Positions 15,298-24,410 of a stretch of DNA of 52,060 nt are shown piece after piece. The DNA is from JBDIBB01 sp039812685. GTDB taxonomy: Bacteria; Acidobacteriota; Vicinamibacteria; Vicinamibacterales; JAFNAJ01. The stretch spans positions 1-52,060 of the forward strand of contig JBDIBB010000011.1 of the NCBI GenBank assembly GCA_039812685.1. The letters run 5' to 3'. Positions within the stretch are counted from its first letter, which is position 1. Each line of letters starts with the position of its first letter. Position numbers and translations under genes: made by a program. Below the pieces are notes generated by a model. The model saw only the letters and a program-made list of their open reading frames with translations. It searched no databases and was not told the origin of the DNA.

Positions 15298-17985
15298 TCA
15301 GCGCAGCCTCGTCGCCGTCACGTTCGATCCGCCCGCCCAGTTCTGGCCGCCGGAGTCCCAGTAGGTCGCCCGCTCGACCGCGATGCGCGTCAGGTTCGTC
15401 GTCCGGGCGATGACGCTGAACTCCGTCGTGCCAGACGGGTCGATGATCTCCGGCGCGTGCGACCCGATCGTCACCGTGGCCCGGCTGTTGGCCGGCACCA
15501 CGATCGACTTCTGGACGGGCGAGGCGAGGCCGGTTCGCGCGAAGGTGAGCAGGACGTGGGCGGCCACCGGCTCGGGGTTCACCAGCAGCACGTAGGTCTC
15601 GAACTGCTCCGGCCCGCCCTCGCGGCAATCGGCCACGGCCCAGCGCTCACCCGTCTCCGTCAGGCCGAAGCTGTTGTGCGCCTCGCGCCACGTCCCGGGT
15701 CCGCCAGGCCAGTACATCGCCCGCTCGGCGACGATGGGCAGCGGCGCGGAGACGGTGGTCGAGACCGCCGTGTCGGCCAGCGCGGCGTCCTGCGTCTCCA
15801 CGTTCACGGTCAGGCGCGAGTTCGGTGCGGCGACCAGCGTCTTCTCGACGACCTGTCCCTTGTCGGTGCGATAGGTGAGGGTGACGGGCACGCTCGAGTA
15901 GTTGGGGTTGCTCACGAGCAGGTACGTGTCGAAGAAGGGCCCGGTGGCGCCCTCCGCGAAGAACCACTCACGGGCGCCCCGCGTCACGCCCGACGACTCG
16001 TGTCCGCCCTCGAACAGCCGCCCGCTCCCGCCGCTGAAGTACATCGCGCGCTCGGCCGCGATCGGCTGCGTGGAGATGATCCTGATGCCGAATGACGAAT
16101 CCTGCAGCTCGGGGATGGTCGCGGTCCAGACGGTCACGCGCTCGCCCGCCTTCACCGGGTAGCTTCTCACCACCGGCGGCCCGTTCTCCCGCAGGAAGGT
16201 GACGGTGGCCGTGGCGTCGTTCGCGCCGGCGTTGGCCAGCAGCAGGAAGGTGTCGAAGAAACCCTGCGAACCCTCGGCGAACAGCCAGAGGGTGGCCGGC
16301 TCGGCGACGGCGCTGCCGGCGTGGCCGCCGTAGCGCGACGCGTCCCAGAACATCGTCCGTTCGGCCACCAGCGGCTGGCCGCCGGTCGAGGTGATGACGC
16401 TCGACACCGCGCCCGAAGCCACCCCCGGGAACTCGCCCGCGAGCGACTCCACCGGGATGCGGATCCGGGAACGCGGCTGCAGGACGAATGGCTTGGGTGA
16501 GGTCTTGCCAGTCTCGGTCAGGAACGACACCGCGAAGGGGGCCGACACCGTGTTCGGGTTGAACACCGACAGGTCGACGTCGAAGAACGGGCCGGTCGCG
16601 CCTTCCGGGAAGTGGTAACTGAACTGGCCGGCCTGGGCGACGACCGACTTCGAGGCCTGCTCGCCCGCGGCGTTGGTGAGCGTGAAGGTGATCGTGTTGC
16701 TCCCGGAGACGACCGGCACGTCCGCGCCGAAGATGCTCGTCGAGGTGCGCATCGCCACGCCCGTGGCCCCGTTGGCCGCGTTGCGCCAGATCACCAGCGC
16801 GTCGGTGGCGTCGTCGACGTCTGCCGTGATGTACACGAACGGGCTCGCGGTCTGGAACGTGGCGGGCTTCTCGATGGAGAGCATGGGGGTGGCGGCCGAA
16901 CTCGTGGTGATCAACCGGAGCGACCACCCCGAGATGATCCCGGTGCCCTGCTGCGCGTCGTCCACGGCGAACAGGTGCCAGGTGCCGTTGGCGCTGACGC
17001 CCCGGAACACCGACAGCGACGCCGGGTAGGGCCCCGCGGGGGCCGGGGCGGGGAAGACGTCTCCCGTGCCGTAGTTCACCGGCTTGCAGGTTCCGGTCAC
17101 CACCGGTCCCGAGTCGCCGATCGTCGCCAGCGCCGTGTCGTCGAAGGTGAGGTCGACTCCGGGAAACGGAATGTCGGTGTAGCCACCGGCGTCGGACATG
17201 AGCAACGTGTGCTCTCCGCCCGGGCCGGCGAGCAGCAGATCCAGATCGTCGGGATCCTGGTGGCGGAGCTGCACCGTCGTGACGACCCGGTCGACCCGGC
17301 CGTTGACGCCGCTGACGGTCAGGGGAATCGGGTACGGGTAGGCGGGGCCCATCGTCTCGCCGGTGGTGCCGGCCGGCACGCCGATCTGGGTGTAGCCGAT
17401 CCCGAAGTCCTGGTAGTAGCGCAGCACGAGCGTCCACGCCAGGATCTCGCCCTGATGGAGATTGCCGTTGCCGTCGACGACGAACAGCCGCCAGCTGCCG
17501 CCCGAGGACTTGCCGCGGAACGCCGCGAGGCTGGAGACCATCTTGCCGGTCGGCGCGGGCGGCGGGTAGTAGTCGGGCCATGCGCCGCCGTCGGTCGGAC
17601 CATAGACGGCGCCGTCGACCAGACTGTCGGAGGGGACGGGCCACGCCCCGTCACTGAATGTCAGCGTGCGCGTGGCGGCCACGCCCGGGCAGCCCCCCAC
17701 GTCCGACATCAGCACCATCGCGGTCCCATCGGGCCCCGCCAGCAGGATGTCGAGATCCTGGGGGCACGGGTGGGTGAGGCCATGGAGGATGACCGAGACG
17801 GAGAAGACGGCCGGGCCCGGACCGAGGTTGATGGTCGACGGATAGGGGCGGGCTGGTCCGCTGTCGAATGGGAGCCCGCTGGCGGGCGCGACGATCCGTG
17901 TCGCGTTGTGCTGGGCGAGCGACGGCCGCGCGACCAGCGCGACCAGCAGTCCGAAGGTGACGGCGAGCGGAGACCGGCGACGCAT
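15298..17985 (-). CDS. secreted protein with two P-domain-like modules and four beta repeats
   Basis: An 895-residue exported protein. The ATG at 17985 follows GGGAGGA at seven bases and opens a signal peptide (VTFGLLVALVARPSLAQ). Two proprotein-convertase P-domain-like jelly rolls follow (about 30-190 and 195-365), each ending in a segment such as GTWHLFAVDD...IISGWSLRL. The rest holds four related repeats of about 100-110 residues, each opening with F-A/P-EG...FFDTYLLVSNP and closing with VAER-AMYW. The fourth is diverged (VADCREGGPEQFETYVLLVNP). No protease or other catalytic domain is present, although P domains usually follow a subtilisin domain. Probably a surface or extracellular binding protein. 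It is divergent from the ECF sigma factor. Confidence 0.8.
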   Translation of the reverse strand: MRRRSPLAVTFGLLVALVARPSLAQHNATRIVAPASGLPFDSGPARPYPSTINLGPGPAVFSVSVILHGLTHPCPQDLDILLAGPDGTAMVLMSDVGGCPGVAATRTLTFSDGAWPVPSDSLVDGAVYGPTDGGAWPDYYPPPAPTGKMVSSLAAFRGKSSGGSWRLFVVDGNGNLHQGEILAWTLVLRYYQDFGIGYTQIGVPAGTTGETMGPAYPYPIPLTVSGVNGRVDRVVTTVQLRHQDPDDLDLLLAGPGGEHTLLMSDAGGYTDIPFPGVDLTFDDTALATIGDSGPVVTGTCKPVNYGTGDVFPAPAPAGPYPASLSVFRGVSANGTWHLFAVDDAQQGTGIISGWSLRLITTSSAATPMLSIEKPATFQTASPFVYITADVDDATDALVIWRNAANGATGVAMRTSTSIFGADVPVVSGSNTITFTLTNAAGEQASKSVVAQAGQFSYHFPEGATGPFFDVDLSVFNPNTVSAPFAVSFLTETGKTSPKPFVLQPRSRIRIPVESLAGEFPGVASGAVSSVITSTGGQPLVAERTMFWDASRYGGHAGSAVAEPATLWLFAEGSQGFFDTFLLLANAGANDATATVTFLRENGPPVVRSYPVKAGERVTVWTATIPELQDSSFGIRIISTQPIAAERAMYFSGGSGRLFEGGHESSGVTRGAREWFFAEGATGPFFDTYLLVSNPNYSSVPVTLTYRTDKGQVVEKTLVAAPNSRLTVNVETQDAALADTAVSTTVSAPLPIVAERAMYWPGGPGTWREAHNSFGLTETGERWAVADCREGGPEQFETYVLLVNPEPVAAHVLLTFARTGLASPVQKSIVVPANSRATVTIGSHAPEIIDPSGTTEFSVIARTTNLTRIAVERATYWDSGGQNWAGGSNVTATRLR

Positions 17986-18194
17986 GACGGGATCCTCCCG
18001 GACACGCGGCGCACGGGCTCGCGGGGCCGGTGGTGGCCCTCGCGCCGTGGGTGACCGCGGCGTGTCCATGCCCGGGAGAACGGCATCGGCCGGAAAACGG
18101 GGCCAGCGGCGCGGCGCGCGTCGTCGTGCCGTCATGCCGCCGCACGGCCGCCGTGCTAGAGTGCGCGTGTCCACGTCAGTGTGAAGGTGAGCAC

Positions 18195-18782
18195 ATGGCG
18201 CCAGAGCCCCCGGGCGACATCACGCTCCTGCTGGAGGCCGTCTCCTCCGGAGACCGGTCGGCGTTCGATGCGCTCGTTCCGCTGGTCTACGCGGAACTGC
18301 GCGCGCTCGCGCACCGCCGCCGCGCCCGCGGTGGCGGGGGGCTCGAGACCACCGAACTGGTGCACGAGACCTACCTCAAGCTCGGTGCCAGCCGGGCCCA
18401 GGCGTGGAACGATCGCCACCACTTCTTCGCCGTCGCGGCGCGCGCGATGCGGCAGGTCGCCGTGGACGCGGCGCGTGAGGCGCTTGCCGGCAAACGCGGC
18501 GGCGCGGTCATCCACGTGCCGATCGACGAGGTGACGATCGGCAGCGCCGAGGATGCGGCCGGGCTGCTCGACGTGGATCGCGCCATCACGCGCCTGTGCG
18601 GGATCGACGCCCGCCTCGCGCTGCTCGTCGAGCTGCGCTGCTTCGCCGGGCTCTCGGTCGAGGAGGCGGCCGAAGCGCTCCGGATCTCCGAGCGGACGGT
18701 GAAGCGGGAATGGCGCAAGGCGCGTGCGCTGCTCGTCGACGATCTGCGGCGGCGCGGCGTGACGTCGTCAGGGGACGCGTGA
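18195..18782 (+). CDS. ECF sigma factor (TIGR02999-like, Sigma70_ECF)
   Basis: A 195-residue RNA polymerase sigma factor. Region 2 includes ETTELVHETYLKL and HHFFAVAARAMRQVAVDAARE, the signature of the ECF group common in Acidobacteria and Planctomycetes. Region 4 HTH is at about 140-185 (LSVEEAAEALRISERTVKREWRKAR). The ATG at 18195 follows AAGGTGA. Its stop overlaps the kinase start by one base (TGATG), implying translational coupling. Members of this group are often not paired with a classical anti-sigma factor, and none is seen here; control by the adjacent kinase is an inference. A TG-TAGAGT extended -10-like element at 18154-18162 is the only promoter hint. Confidence 0.92.
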   Translation: MAPEPPGDITLLLEAVSSGDRSAFDALVPLVYAELRALAHRRRARGGGGLETTELVHETYLKLGASRAQAWNDRHHFFAVAARAMRQVAVDAAREALAGKRGGAVIHVPIDEVTIGSAEDAAGLLDVDRAITRLCGIDARLALLVELRCFAGLSVEEAAEALRISERTVKREWRKARALLVDDLRRRGVTSSGDA

Positions 18783-21616
18783 TGTCCGACGACGATGCGG
18801 CCCGCCTCCGGCACGCCGCGGAGATCTTCGATGAGATCGTCGACCTGCCCGGTGACGAGCAGGGCCGGCGGATCGAGGCCGCCTCCGCGGGCGACGTGGC
18901 CCTTCGCGCGCAGGTCGAGGCCCTGCTGCGGGCCGATGCCACGTCCTCCCATCTCCTCGACCGGCTGCCCGATCTGTCGCCGATCTCCGGTGCCGTGGCC
19001 GTCCCGGAGCCCGCCGAGCCTGTCGATCGCTCGGGCGAACTCGTCGGCCCGTACCGCATCCTCCGGCTCGTCGGGCGCGGCGGCATGGGCGACGTGTTCC
19101 TCGCCGAGCGCGCCGACGGCCAGTTCGAACAGCGCGTGGCGCTCAAGGTGGTGCGGCACGAGTTCGCGTCGCCGTCGGTGGTGCGGCGCTTCCTGCGGGA
19201 GCGGCAGATCCTGGCGCGGCTGCGGCATCCCAACATCGCGCCCCTGCTCGACGGCGGCGTGTCGGCCGGCGGCGAGCCCTGGTTCGCGATGGAGTACGTC
19301 GACGGCCTCCCGATCACCGTCGCGGCCGATCGGCAGGGCCTCGCGCTGGAGGCGCGCCTGGCGCTGTGGCTCGATGCGTGCGCGGCGGTCCAGTACGCCC
19401 ACCGCAACCTGGTGGTCCATCGCGACATCAAGCCCGGCAACGTGCTGGTCACGGCCGAAGGCCAGGTCCGTCTCGTGGACTTCGGCATCGCGACCGTGCT
19501 CGACCCGCGCCTGGAGGATGCCGGCGGCGCGACCACGATCTTCGGCGGCCGGCTGCTGACGCCGGCCTACGCCGCTCCCGAACAGGTCCGGGGCGGGCCC
19601 GTCACGACGGCCACCGACGTCTACGCACTCGGGGCGCTGCTCTACGAACTGCTGTGCGGGCGGCGCGCGATCGAGCCAGGTTCGCCGATGGCGGCCGAGG
19701 TCGAGCGCGCCATCTGCGAACGCGAGCCGGTGGCGCCGAGCCGGCGGGTGTCCCGTGCGCGCGCCCGGCTCCTGCGCGGCGATCTCGACACGATCGCGCT
19801 CACCGCGCTCGCGAAGGCGCCCGAGCGGCGCTATGCCTCGGTGGAGGCGATGGCCGAGGACGTGCGGCGTCATCTGACGCACAGGCCGATCCGGGCCAGG
19901 CCGCACGGGATGGGCTATCACGCGGACCGCTTCGTCCGGCGCCACCGGGTGGCGGTCGCGGCGGCCGCCGTGGCGATGGCGGCCGTGGTGGGGGGCGGCG
20001 CGGTCGCGGTGTGGCAGGCGCGGCGTGCGACCGCCGAGGCGCGGCGCGCCACGGCGGTCAGCGAGTTCCTCGTCGGCCTCTTCGAGACGGCCGATCCGGA
20101 GCACGCGGGCCGCAGCGACGTCACCGCGCGCGAACTGGTCGATCGGGGCGTGGCACGCCTCGACTCGACGCTGGCGGACAACGCGGCGCTGCGCGTCGAA
20201 CTGCTCGTGCTCTCGGGCACCATCTACCGGAAGCTGGGACACTTCGAGCCGGCGATTCTGGCGCTGGAGCGGGCGGCGGAGGCCGCTGGCGAGAAGGGCG
20301 TCAACGCGGATGCCCGGCCCCAGGCCCTGCTGGCGCTGGGTACGGCGTACAAGGAGGCGGGGCAACGCGATCGTGCCGAGTCGGCGCTGCGGCGGGCGGT
20401 CGAGGAATGGCGGCGGCTGGGACGCGGCGCCACCCGCGAGGCCGCCGCGGCCATGGGCGAACTGGCCAATGCCATCGCCTGGCGCGGCGCCCACGACGAA
20501 GCCGAGCGCCTGCACCGCGAGGTGCTGGCCATCGACACGCGCCTGCTCGGCCGCGACCACCTCGACGTGGCCACCGATCTCGACAACCTCGGCACGTTCC
20601 TCCTGGGCGCCGGGAAGTACGACGAGGCCGATCGCGCCTTCGCCGACGCCCTGGCGATCGCCCGGCGATCGCGTGAGCCTGCGGGCCCGGTCGCAATCAC
20701 GATCCTCGGCAACCTCGCGGTGCTGCGGTCGGCGCAGGGACGCCACGAGGAGTCGCTCGTCCATCAGCGCGAGGTCCTGGCGGCCCGCCGGCGCGTCTAC
20801 GGCGACGCGCACCCCGACGTGGCCATCTCGCTCTCGAACATCGCATCGACGCTCAGCGACCTGGGCCGGCTCGAGGACGCGCAGCGCGCCTGGGAGGAGG
20901 CGCTCGCCATCCACCGGCGGCAGCCGGAGGCGCCGCATCCCGACCGGCACATCGCCTTGAACGGCCTGGCCATCGTGGCGTACCGGCGCGGCGATCTCGT
21001 CGCCGCGATCGGTGCGATGCGCGAGGCGGTGGCCGCCTGGCAGGCATCGGCGGGAGAAGACGGCCCCGCCTACCTCACGGGGATCAACAACCTGGGCGTC
21101 ATGCTCTGCGATGCGGGTGAGTTCGCCGAGGCCGAGGCGCTGCTGCGGAAAGCCGCCGCCGGCCGCGAGCGCGTGCTCGGCGCCAGCCACCCGGAGGCGG
21201 CGCACGCCAGGCGCAACCTCGCGGTGCTGCTCCATCGCACGGGCCGCGACGGCGAAGCCGAGGCCCTGGCCAGGGCGGCCTTCGAAGTACAGGAGCGGCA
21301 GTTCGCCCCGGACCACGCGCGACGGGTTGACGCCGCGGCCACGCTGGGAGCGATTCTGCTCGCGCGTGGCCGCGCCCGCGACGCCGAACCGCTGCTGCGG
21401 ACCGCCGCCGACCGACGCCGCGCGCAACTGGGAGAGGACCATCCCGACACGCTCGAAGCGCGTGGGCTGCTCGGGGCCTGCCTGCTGGCGCACGGCGACC
21501 CGTCCGGCCGGGCGCTGCTCGTCCCGGCCCACGAGGCGCTCGCGGCGCGGCCCGGCCAGCAGCAGCGCGCCCGGGAACTGGCGCGGTACCTGCCGATGAG
21601 GCAGGCGCGGCGCTGA
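18782..21616 (+). CDS. serine/threonine protein kinase with periplasmic TPRs (PknB/Hanks type)
   Basis: A 944-residue membrane kinase. The N-terminal 80 residues resemble the usual helical leader of sigma-linked kinases (AAEIFDEIVDLPGDEQ). The kinase domain is at about 90-365: glycine loop GRGGMGDVFL, catalytic Lys122 (VALKVV), HRDIKPGN with Asp215, DFG with Asp233 and APE at 265-267, all intact. One membrane helix lies at about 385-408, followed by some 530 residues of TPR repeats of the 42-residue kinesin-light-chain type (DHLDVATDLDNLGTFLLGAGKYDEAD). The TPR part should face the periplasm. It overlaps the ECF gene by one base, so it probably phosphorylates the sigma factor or a partner. 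Confidence 0.93.
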   Translation: MSDDDAARLRHAAEIFDEIVDLPGDEQGRRIEAASAGDVALRAQVEALLRADATSSHLLDRLPDLSPISGAVAVPEPAEPVDRSGELVGPYRILRLVGRGGMGDVFLAERADGQFEQRVALKVVRHEFASPSVVRRFLRERQILARLRHPNIAPLLDGGVSAGGEPWFAMEYVDGLPITVAADRQGLALEARLALWLDACAAVQYAHRNLVVHRDIKPGNVLVTAEGQVRLVDFGIATVLDPRLEDAGGATTIFGGRLLTPAYAAPEQVRGGPVTTATDVYALGALLYELLCGRRAIEPGSPMAAEVERAICEREPVAPSRRVSRARARLLRGDLDTIALTALAKAPERRYASVEAMAEDVRRHLTHRPIRARPHGMGYHADRFVRRHRVAVAAAAVAMAAVVGGGAVAVWQARRATAEARRATAVSEFLVGLFETADPEHAGRSDVTARELVDRGVARLDSTLADNAALRVELLVLSGTIYRKLGHFEPAILALERAAEAAGEKGVNADARPQALLALGTAYKEAGQRDRAESALRRAVEEWRRLGRGATREAAAAMGELANAIAWRGAHDEAERLHREVLAIDTRLLGRDHLDVATDLDNLGTFLLGAGKYDEADRAFADALAIARRSREPAGPVAITILGNLAVLRSAQGRHEESLVHQREVLAARRRVYGDAHPDVAISLSNIASTLSDLGRLEDAQRAWEEALAIHRRQPEAPHPDRHIALNGLAIVAYRRGDLVAAIGAMREAVAAWQASAGEDGPAYLTGINNLGVMLCDAGEFAEAEALLRKAAAGRERVLGASHPEAAHARRNLAVLLHRTGRDGEAEALARAAFEVQERQFAPDHARRVDAAATLGAILLARGRARDAEPLLRTAADRRRAQLGEDHPDTLEARGLLGACLLAHGDPSGRALLVPAHEALAARPGQQQRARELARYLPMRQARR

Positions 21617-21670
21617 AGCCGGACGGCCCCTACGGCGGCGAGCCCGCCAGGCCCATCGCCCGCGCTCCGT

Positions 21671-24199
21671 TCACTTTCCTGGAGTCGCCGGCTTGCACGT
21701 GGCGCCGGCCTGGGCCTTCGGCGCCTTGGTGGGGTCGCCCACCACCTGGAGGATCGCAGCGTCGGGGATCAGTTCCGCGTTGGATCGGCACATGCCCACC
21801 GAGATCAGGCCATCGAGCATCTGCTTGGCCTTGGCCTTCACTGCGGGGTCGGCCGCGTCGGCATCGACGCCGACGAACGCCGCGGCGCACTGCTGCGAGA
21901 TCTTCACGAGATCGTCGTTCATCGTCTCGTCGAGGTTCCAGACGCGGCTCACGACCGTGACGCCCTCCCAGGTCTGCGTCTTCGACGCCGGCTGGCACAG
22001 CAGGCCGAAGTAGTTCGCCAGGCAGGCCTTCTGGTCGGCGGTGAGCATCAGGCTGGCGAGCCAGGGCTGCAGGTTCGTGCAGACGTTGGCCGGCACCATC
22101 GCGTCGATGAAGCCTTCCTGGAACAGCAGGGTGGGGCCGTAGAGGCACATGTCGACTCTCGGCGGCCCGCCCGCGTCCACGCCCGGCTCGCACGGCGGCG
22201 GCGGGGGCGGCGGCTCGGCCGGATCGACGAGACACGCGGCCACGTCCTGATCGAACGTGTTGTACTCCGCGCCGTTGGGCAGGTGCGACCAGACCGCCGG
22301 CTTCGTCATCGCCTGGCCGAGCGAGGCGCCCGTGCCGATGCGCATCTGCCAGCGCTCGTCGTCCGGCGTGAGTGCGGAGTCGCTGTCGTACTTCGCGATC
22401 GTGGCGCCAGGAACCTTGAAGAACTGCTTGTAGAAGTCGATCTCGCCGAGCCAGCCCAGATCCATGTAGAAGGTGAGGCCGGCGCTGAGCCCGTCGAAGA
22501 CGATGTCGGCAGACTGCCGGGGCCGCACCGTCACGGCCGTCACGGGGATCATCCGGTTCAGCAGCGGGCTGGTCCGCTGCTCGGCCGCCAGTGCGTCCCG
22601 GAGCACGTGTGACTGGCTCACCGTGCCCTTGATCTTCCCGGTCACCTCCGGCGTGAGCGTGAAGAACTTCACCGGGATGCCGATCGAGCCTTTCAGCCCC
22701 AGGGTCAGCTCGAGCGATGTGCGCGACTCGACGAGGTGGTCGTCGTCGGTCAGCGCCTTGATGTCGTGCGGCAGGAGGCCGGGCAGGATCGGCCACGTCC
22801 AGAACGGGTCGGTCTTGCCCTCGGGCTGCACCTGCCATTCGAGCCAGGGGCTGCCACGGCGCCAGCCGAGCGCCCAGGCGCCGTCGTGGTGGCGGATGCC
22901 GGTGATCGGGTTCTTGAACAGGAGCCCGGTGCGCGTCTCCGACGGCCAGCCGGGCAGTGGGGACGCCAGCACGCGCGAGTTGCCCACCTCGGGCCGGCCT
23001 ACCTCGTAGCGCAGGCCGAACAGGGCCGAGACGCGCAGCGGGCCGGCATAGAACAAGGTGAAGTCGGCGTCCACGCCGAAGCGGTTGTCCTCGCCGGTCG
23101 AGGGATCGAGCCAGAACCCGGAGGACATGACCGCGTCGGCGTGGCCAACCGAGTGGTACTCCCTGCTCTGCATCAGTTGGAGGCCTGGCGAGACGACGCC
23201 GCCGCCGCCGAGGTTCCAGCCGACCCAGACCGGCCGGCGGTCGCTGGCGGTGCGCACCTCGGAGTCGCCGGTGACGAAGTCCACCGGGACCCTCGCCTCA
23301 CCGAATCCGGGCAGGCCGAGCCCGCGAACCGGCGTGACGCGGTTGCCGAACAGGAAGGGGATCGTGAAGGCCTGCGCGCCGTTGCCAGCCGCATCTCCCG
23401 CACCGGCGCCGGCGAAGAACTTCTTCGGGCCGTCGAGGCTCACGGTGGGCTCGATGACGAGGAAGTCGATCGTGTGGCCCAGGAGTTTCACGGAGAAGCC
23501 GACGCGCTCGCCCAGCGAGAGGGGCTGCCCGTTCTGGGCGAACTGCGCCGTGCGTGCGGCGCAGTAGAGGCGCGCGCCCTGCAGCCGGAGTTCGTTGAAC
23601 CCACGATAGTCGGCGTAGGAGTACTTTTTCTCCGGCCCGTACCAGACCGGGCCGACGTGCCCCCACTGGCTGCGCAGCCACCTGCCGCGCACGGGCTGAT
23701 ACCCCTGGAAGCGTTGCACTGGCGCACTGGGAATCGTGAAGCTGACGCTGGCGCCCGGGTCGTAGCCGTTCAGTGTGGCGAAGAGATCGAACGCGCCGGC
23801 GATGCCGCCCGGCGACAGCGCGGAGAGGTGCGCGGTGGCGGCAGGCAGCGCCTGCTCCTCGAGCAGCGGCCGGAAGGCCGGTGCGACGGCGAACAGGTGC
23901 GGGCCGGGCTGCGGAGGGTAGACCCATCCGAGCCACGTGGTCTTCGACGCCGTGCCTGGGACCAGCAGATCCGGCCCCCACGTGAACGCGCCGCCGTGAA
24001 CGGCGGCCGGATCCGTCTGGGCGATCCACGCGTCGGGCAGCACGGCCGACGCGCCGGGCAGCGGCGGGATCGCGCCGGTGACGGCTGGCGTCGAGACGGG
24101 AGAAGCCGGGTTCACCTGCGCGAGACTCTCCGCGGGAATCAGCCATGCCGCGAGGCCTGCCGCGAGCGAGAGGGCGAGGATCGGGCGAGGTGAACACAC
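21671..24199 (-). CDS. large secreted protein of unknown function
   Basis: An 842-residue protein I do not recognise. The GTG at 24199 is chosen because GGAGG lies five bases before it and it opens a clean signal peptide (LALSLAAGLAAWLIPAESLAQ). Upstream in-frame ATGs would add 128 residues of unlikely composition. The first 600 residues are rich in beta strands, Trp and Gly (e.g. TWLGWVYPPQPGPHLFAV, PVWVGWNLGGGG, RVSALFGLRYEVG), consistent with an outer-membrane or extracellular beta structure. A run of seven prolines leads to a Cys-containing helical tail of about 190 residues (TADQKACLANYFGLLCQPA). It converges on the kinase gene and is divergent from a phosphodiesterase. Confidence 0.72.
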   Translation of the reverse strand: MCSPRPILALSLAAGLAAWLIPAESLAQVNPASPVSTPAVTGAIPPLPGASAVLPDAWIAQTDPAAVHGGAFTWGPDLLVPGTASKTTWLGWVYPPQPGPHLFAVAPAFRPLLEEQALPAATAHLSALSPGGIAGAFDLFATLNGYDPGASVSFTIPSAPVQRFQGYQPVRGRWLRSQWGHVGPVWYGPEKKYSYADYRGFNELRLQGARLYCAARTAQFAQNGQPLSLGERVGFSVKLLGHTIDFLVIEPTVSLDGPKKFFAGAGAGDAAGNGAQAFTIPFLFGNRVTPVRGLGLPGFGEARVPVDFVTGDSEVRTASDRRPVWVGWNLGGGGVVSPGLQLMQSREYHSVGHADAVMSSGFWLDPSTGEDNRFGVDADFTLFYAGPLRVSALFGLRYEVGRPEVGNSRVLASPLPGWPSETRTGLLFKNPITGIRHHDGAWALGWRRGSPWLEWQVQPEGKTDPFWTWPILPGLLPHDIKALTDDDHLVESRTSLELTLGLKGSIGIPVKFFTLTPEVTGKIKGTVSQSHVLRDALAAEQRTSPLLNRMIPVTAVTVRPRQSADIVFDGLSAGLTFYMDLGWLGEIDFYKQFFKVPGATIAKYDSDSALTPDDERWQMRIGTGASLGQAMTKPAVWSHLPNGAEYNTFDQDVAACLVDPAEPPPPPPPCEPGVDAGGPPRVDMCLYGPTLLFQEGFIDAMVPANVCTNLQPWLASLMLTADQKACLANYFGLLCQPASKTQTWEGVTVVSRVWNLDETMNDDLVKISQQCAAAFVGVDADAADPAVKAKAKQMLDGLISVGMCRSNAELIPDAAILQVVGDPTKAPKAQAGATCKPATPGK

Positions 24200-24410
24200 G
24201 GCGTCCTCCGGTTCCGCACCGGGGCGCGCCGTGGACGCGAGCGCGCGGTGACCCGGTGGCGACACCGGAGAGAACGGAAACCGGCGGGCGCGGGGGCCAC
24301 GGCCGTGCCGGCAGTTGATGGCCGCACGATAAAATCTCACGTCGTGCCTTCCGCGGGGCCCTGTCGGAACCACCGGCAGGCCGTCAGCGGCAGCACCAGG
24401 GGTGGACCAG

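Noticed and set aside
18371..21532. Long minus-strand frame over the kinase
   Set aside because: Out-of-frame shadow; the plus strand encodes a kinase with every catalytic motif intact.
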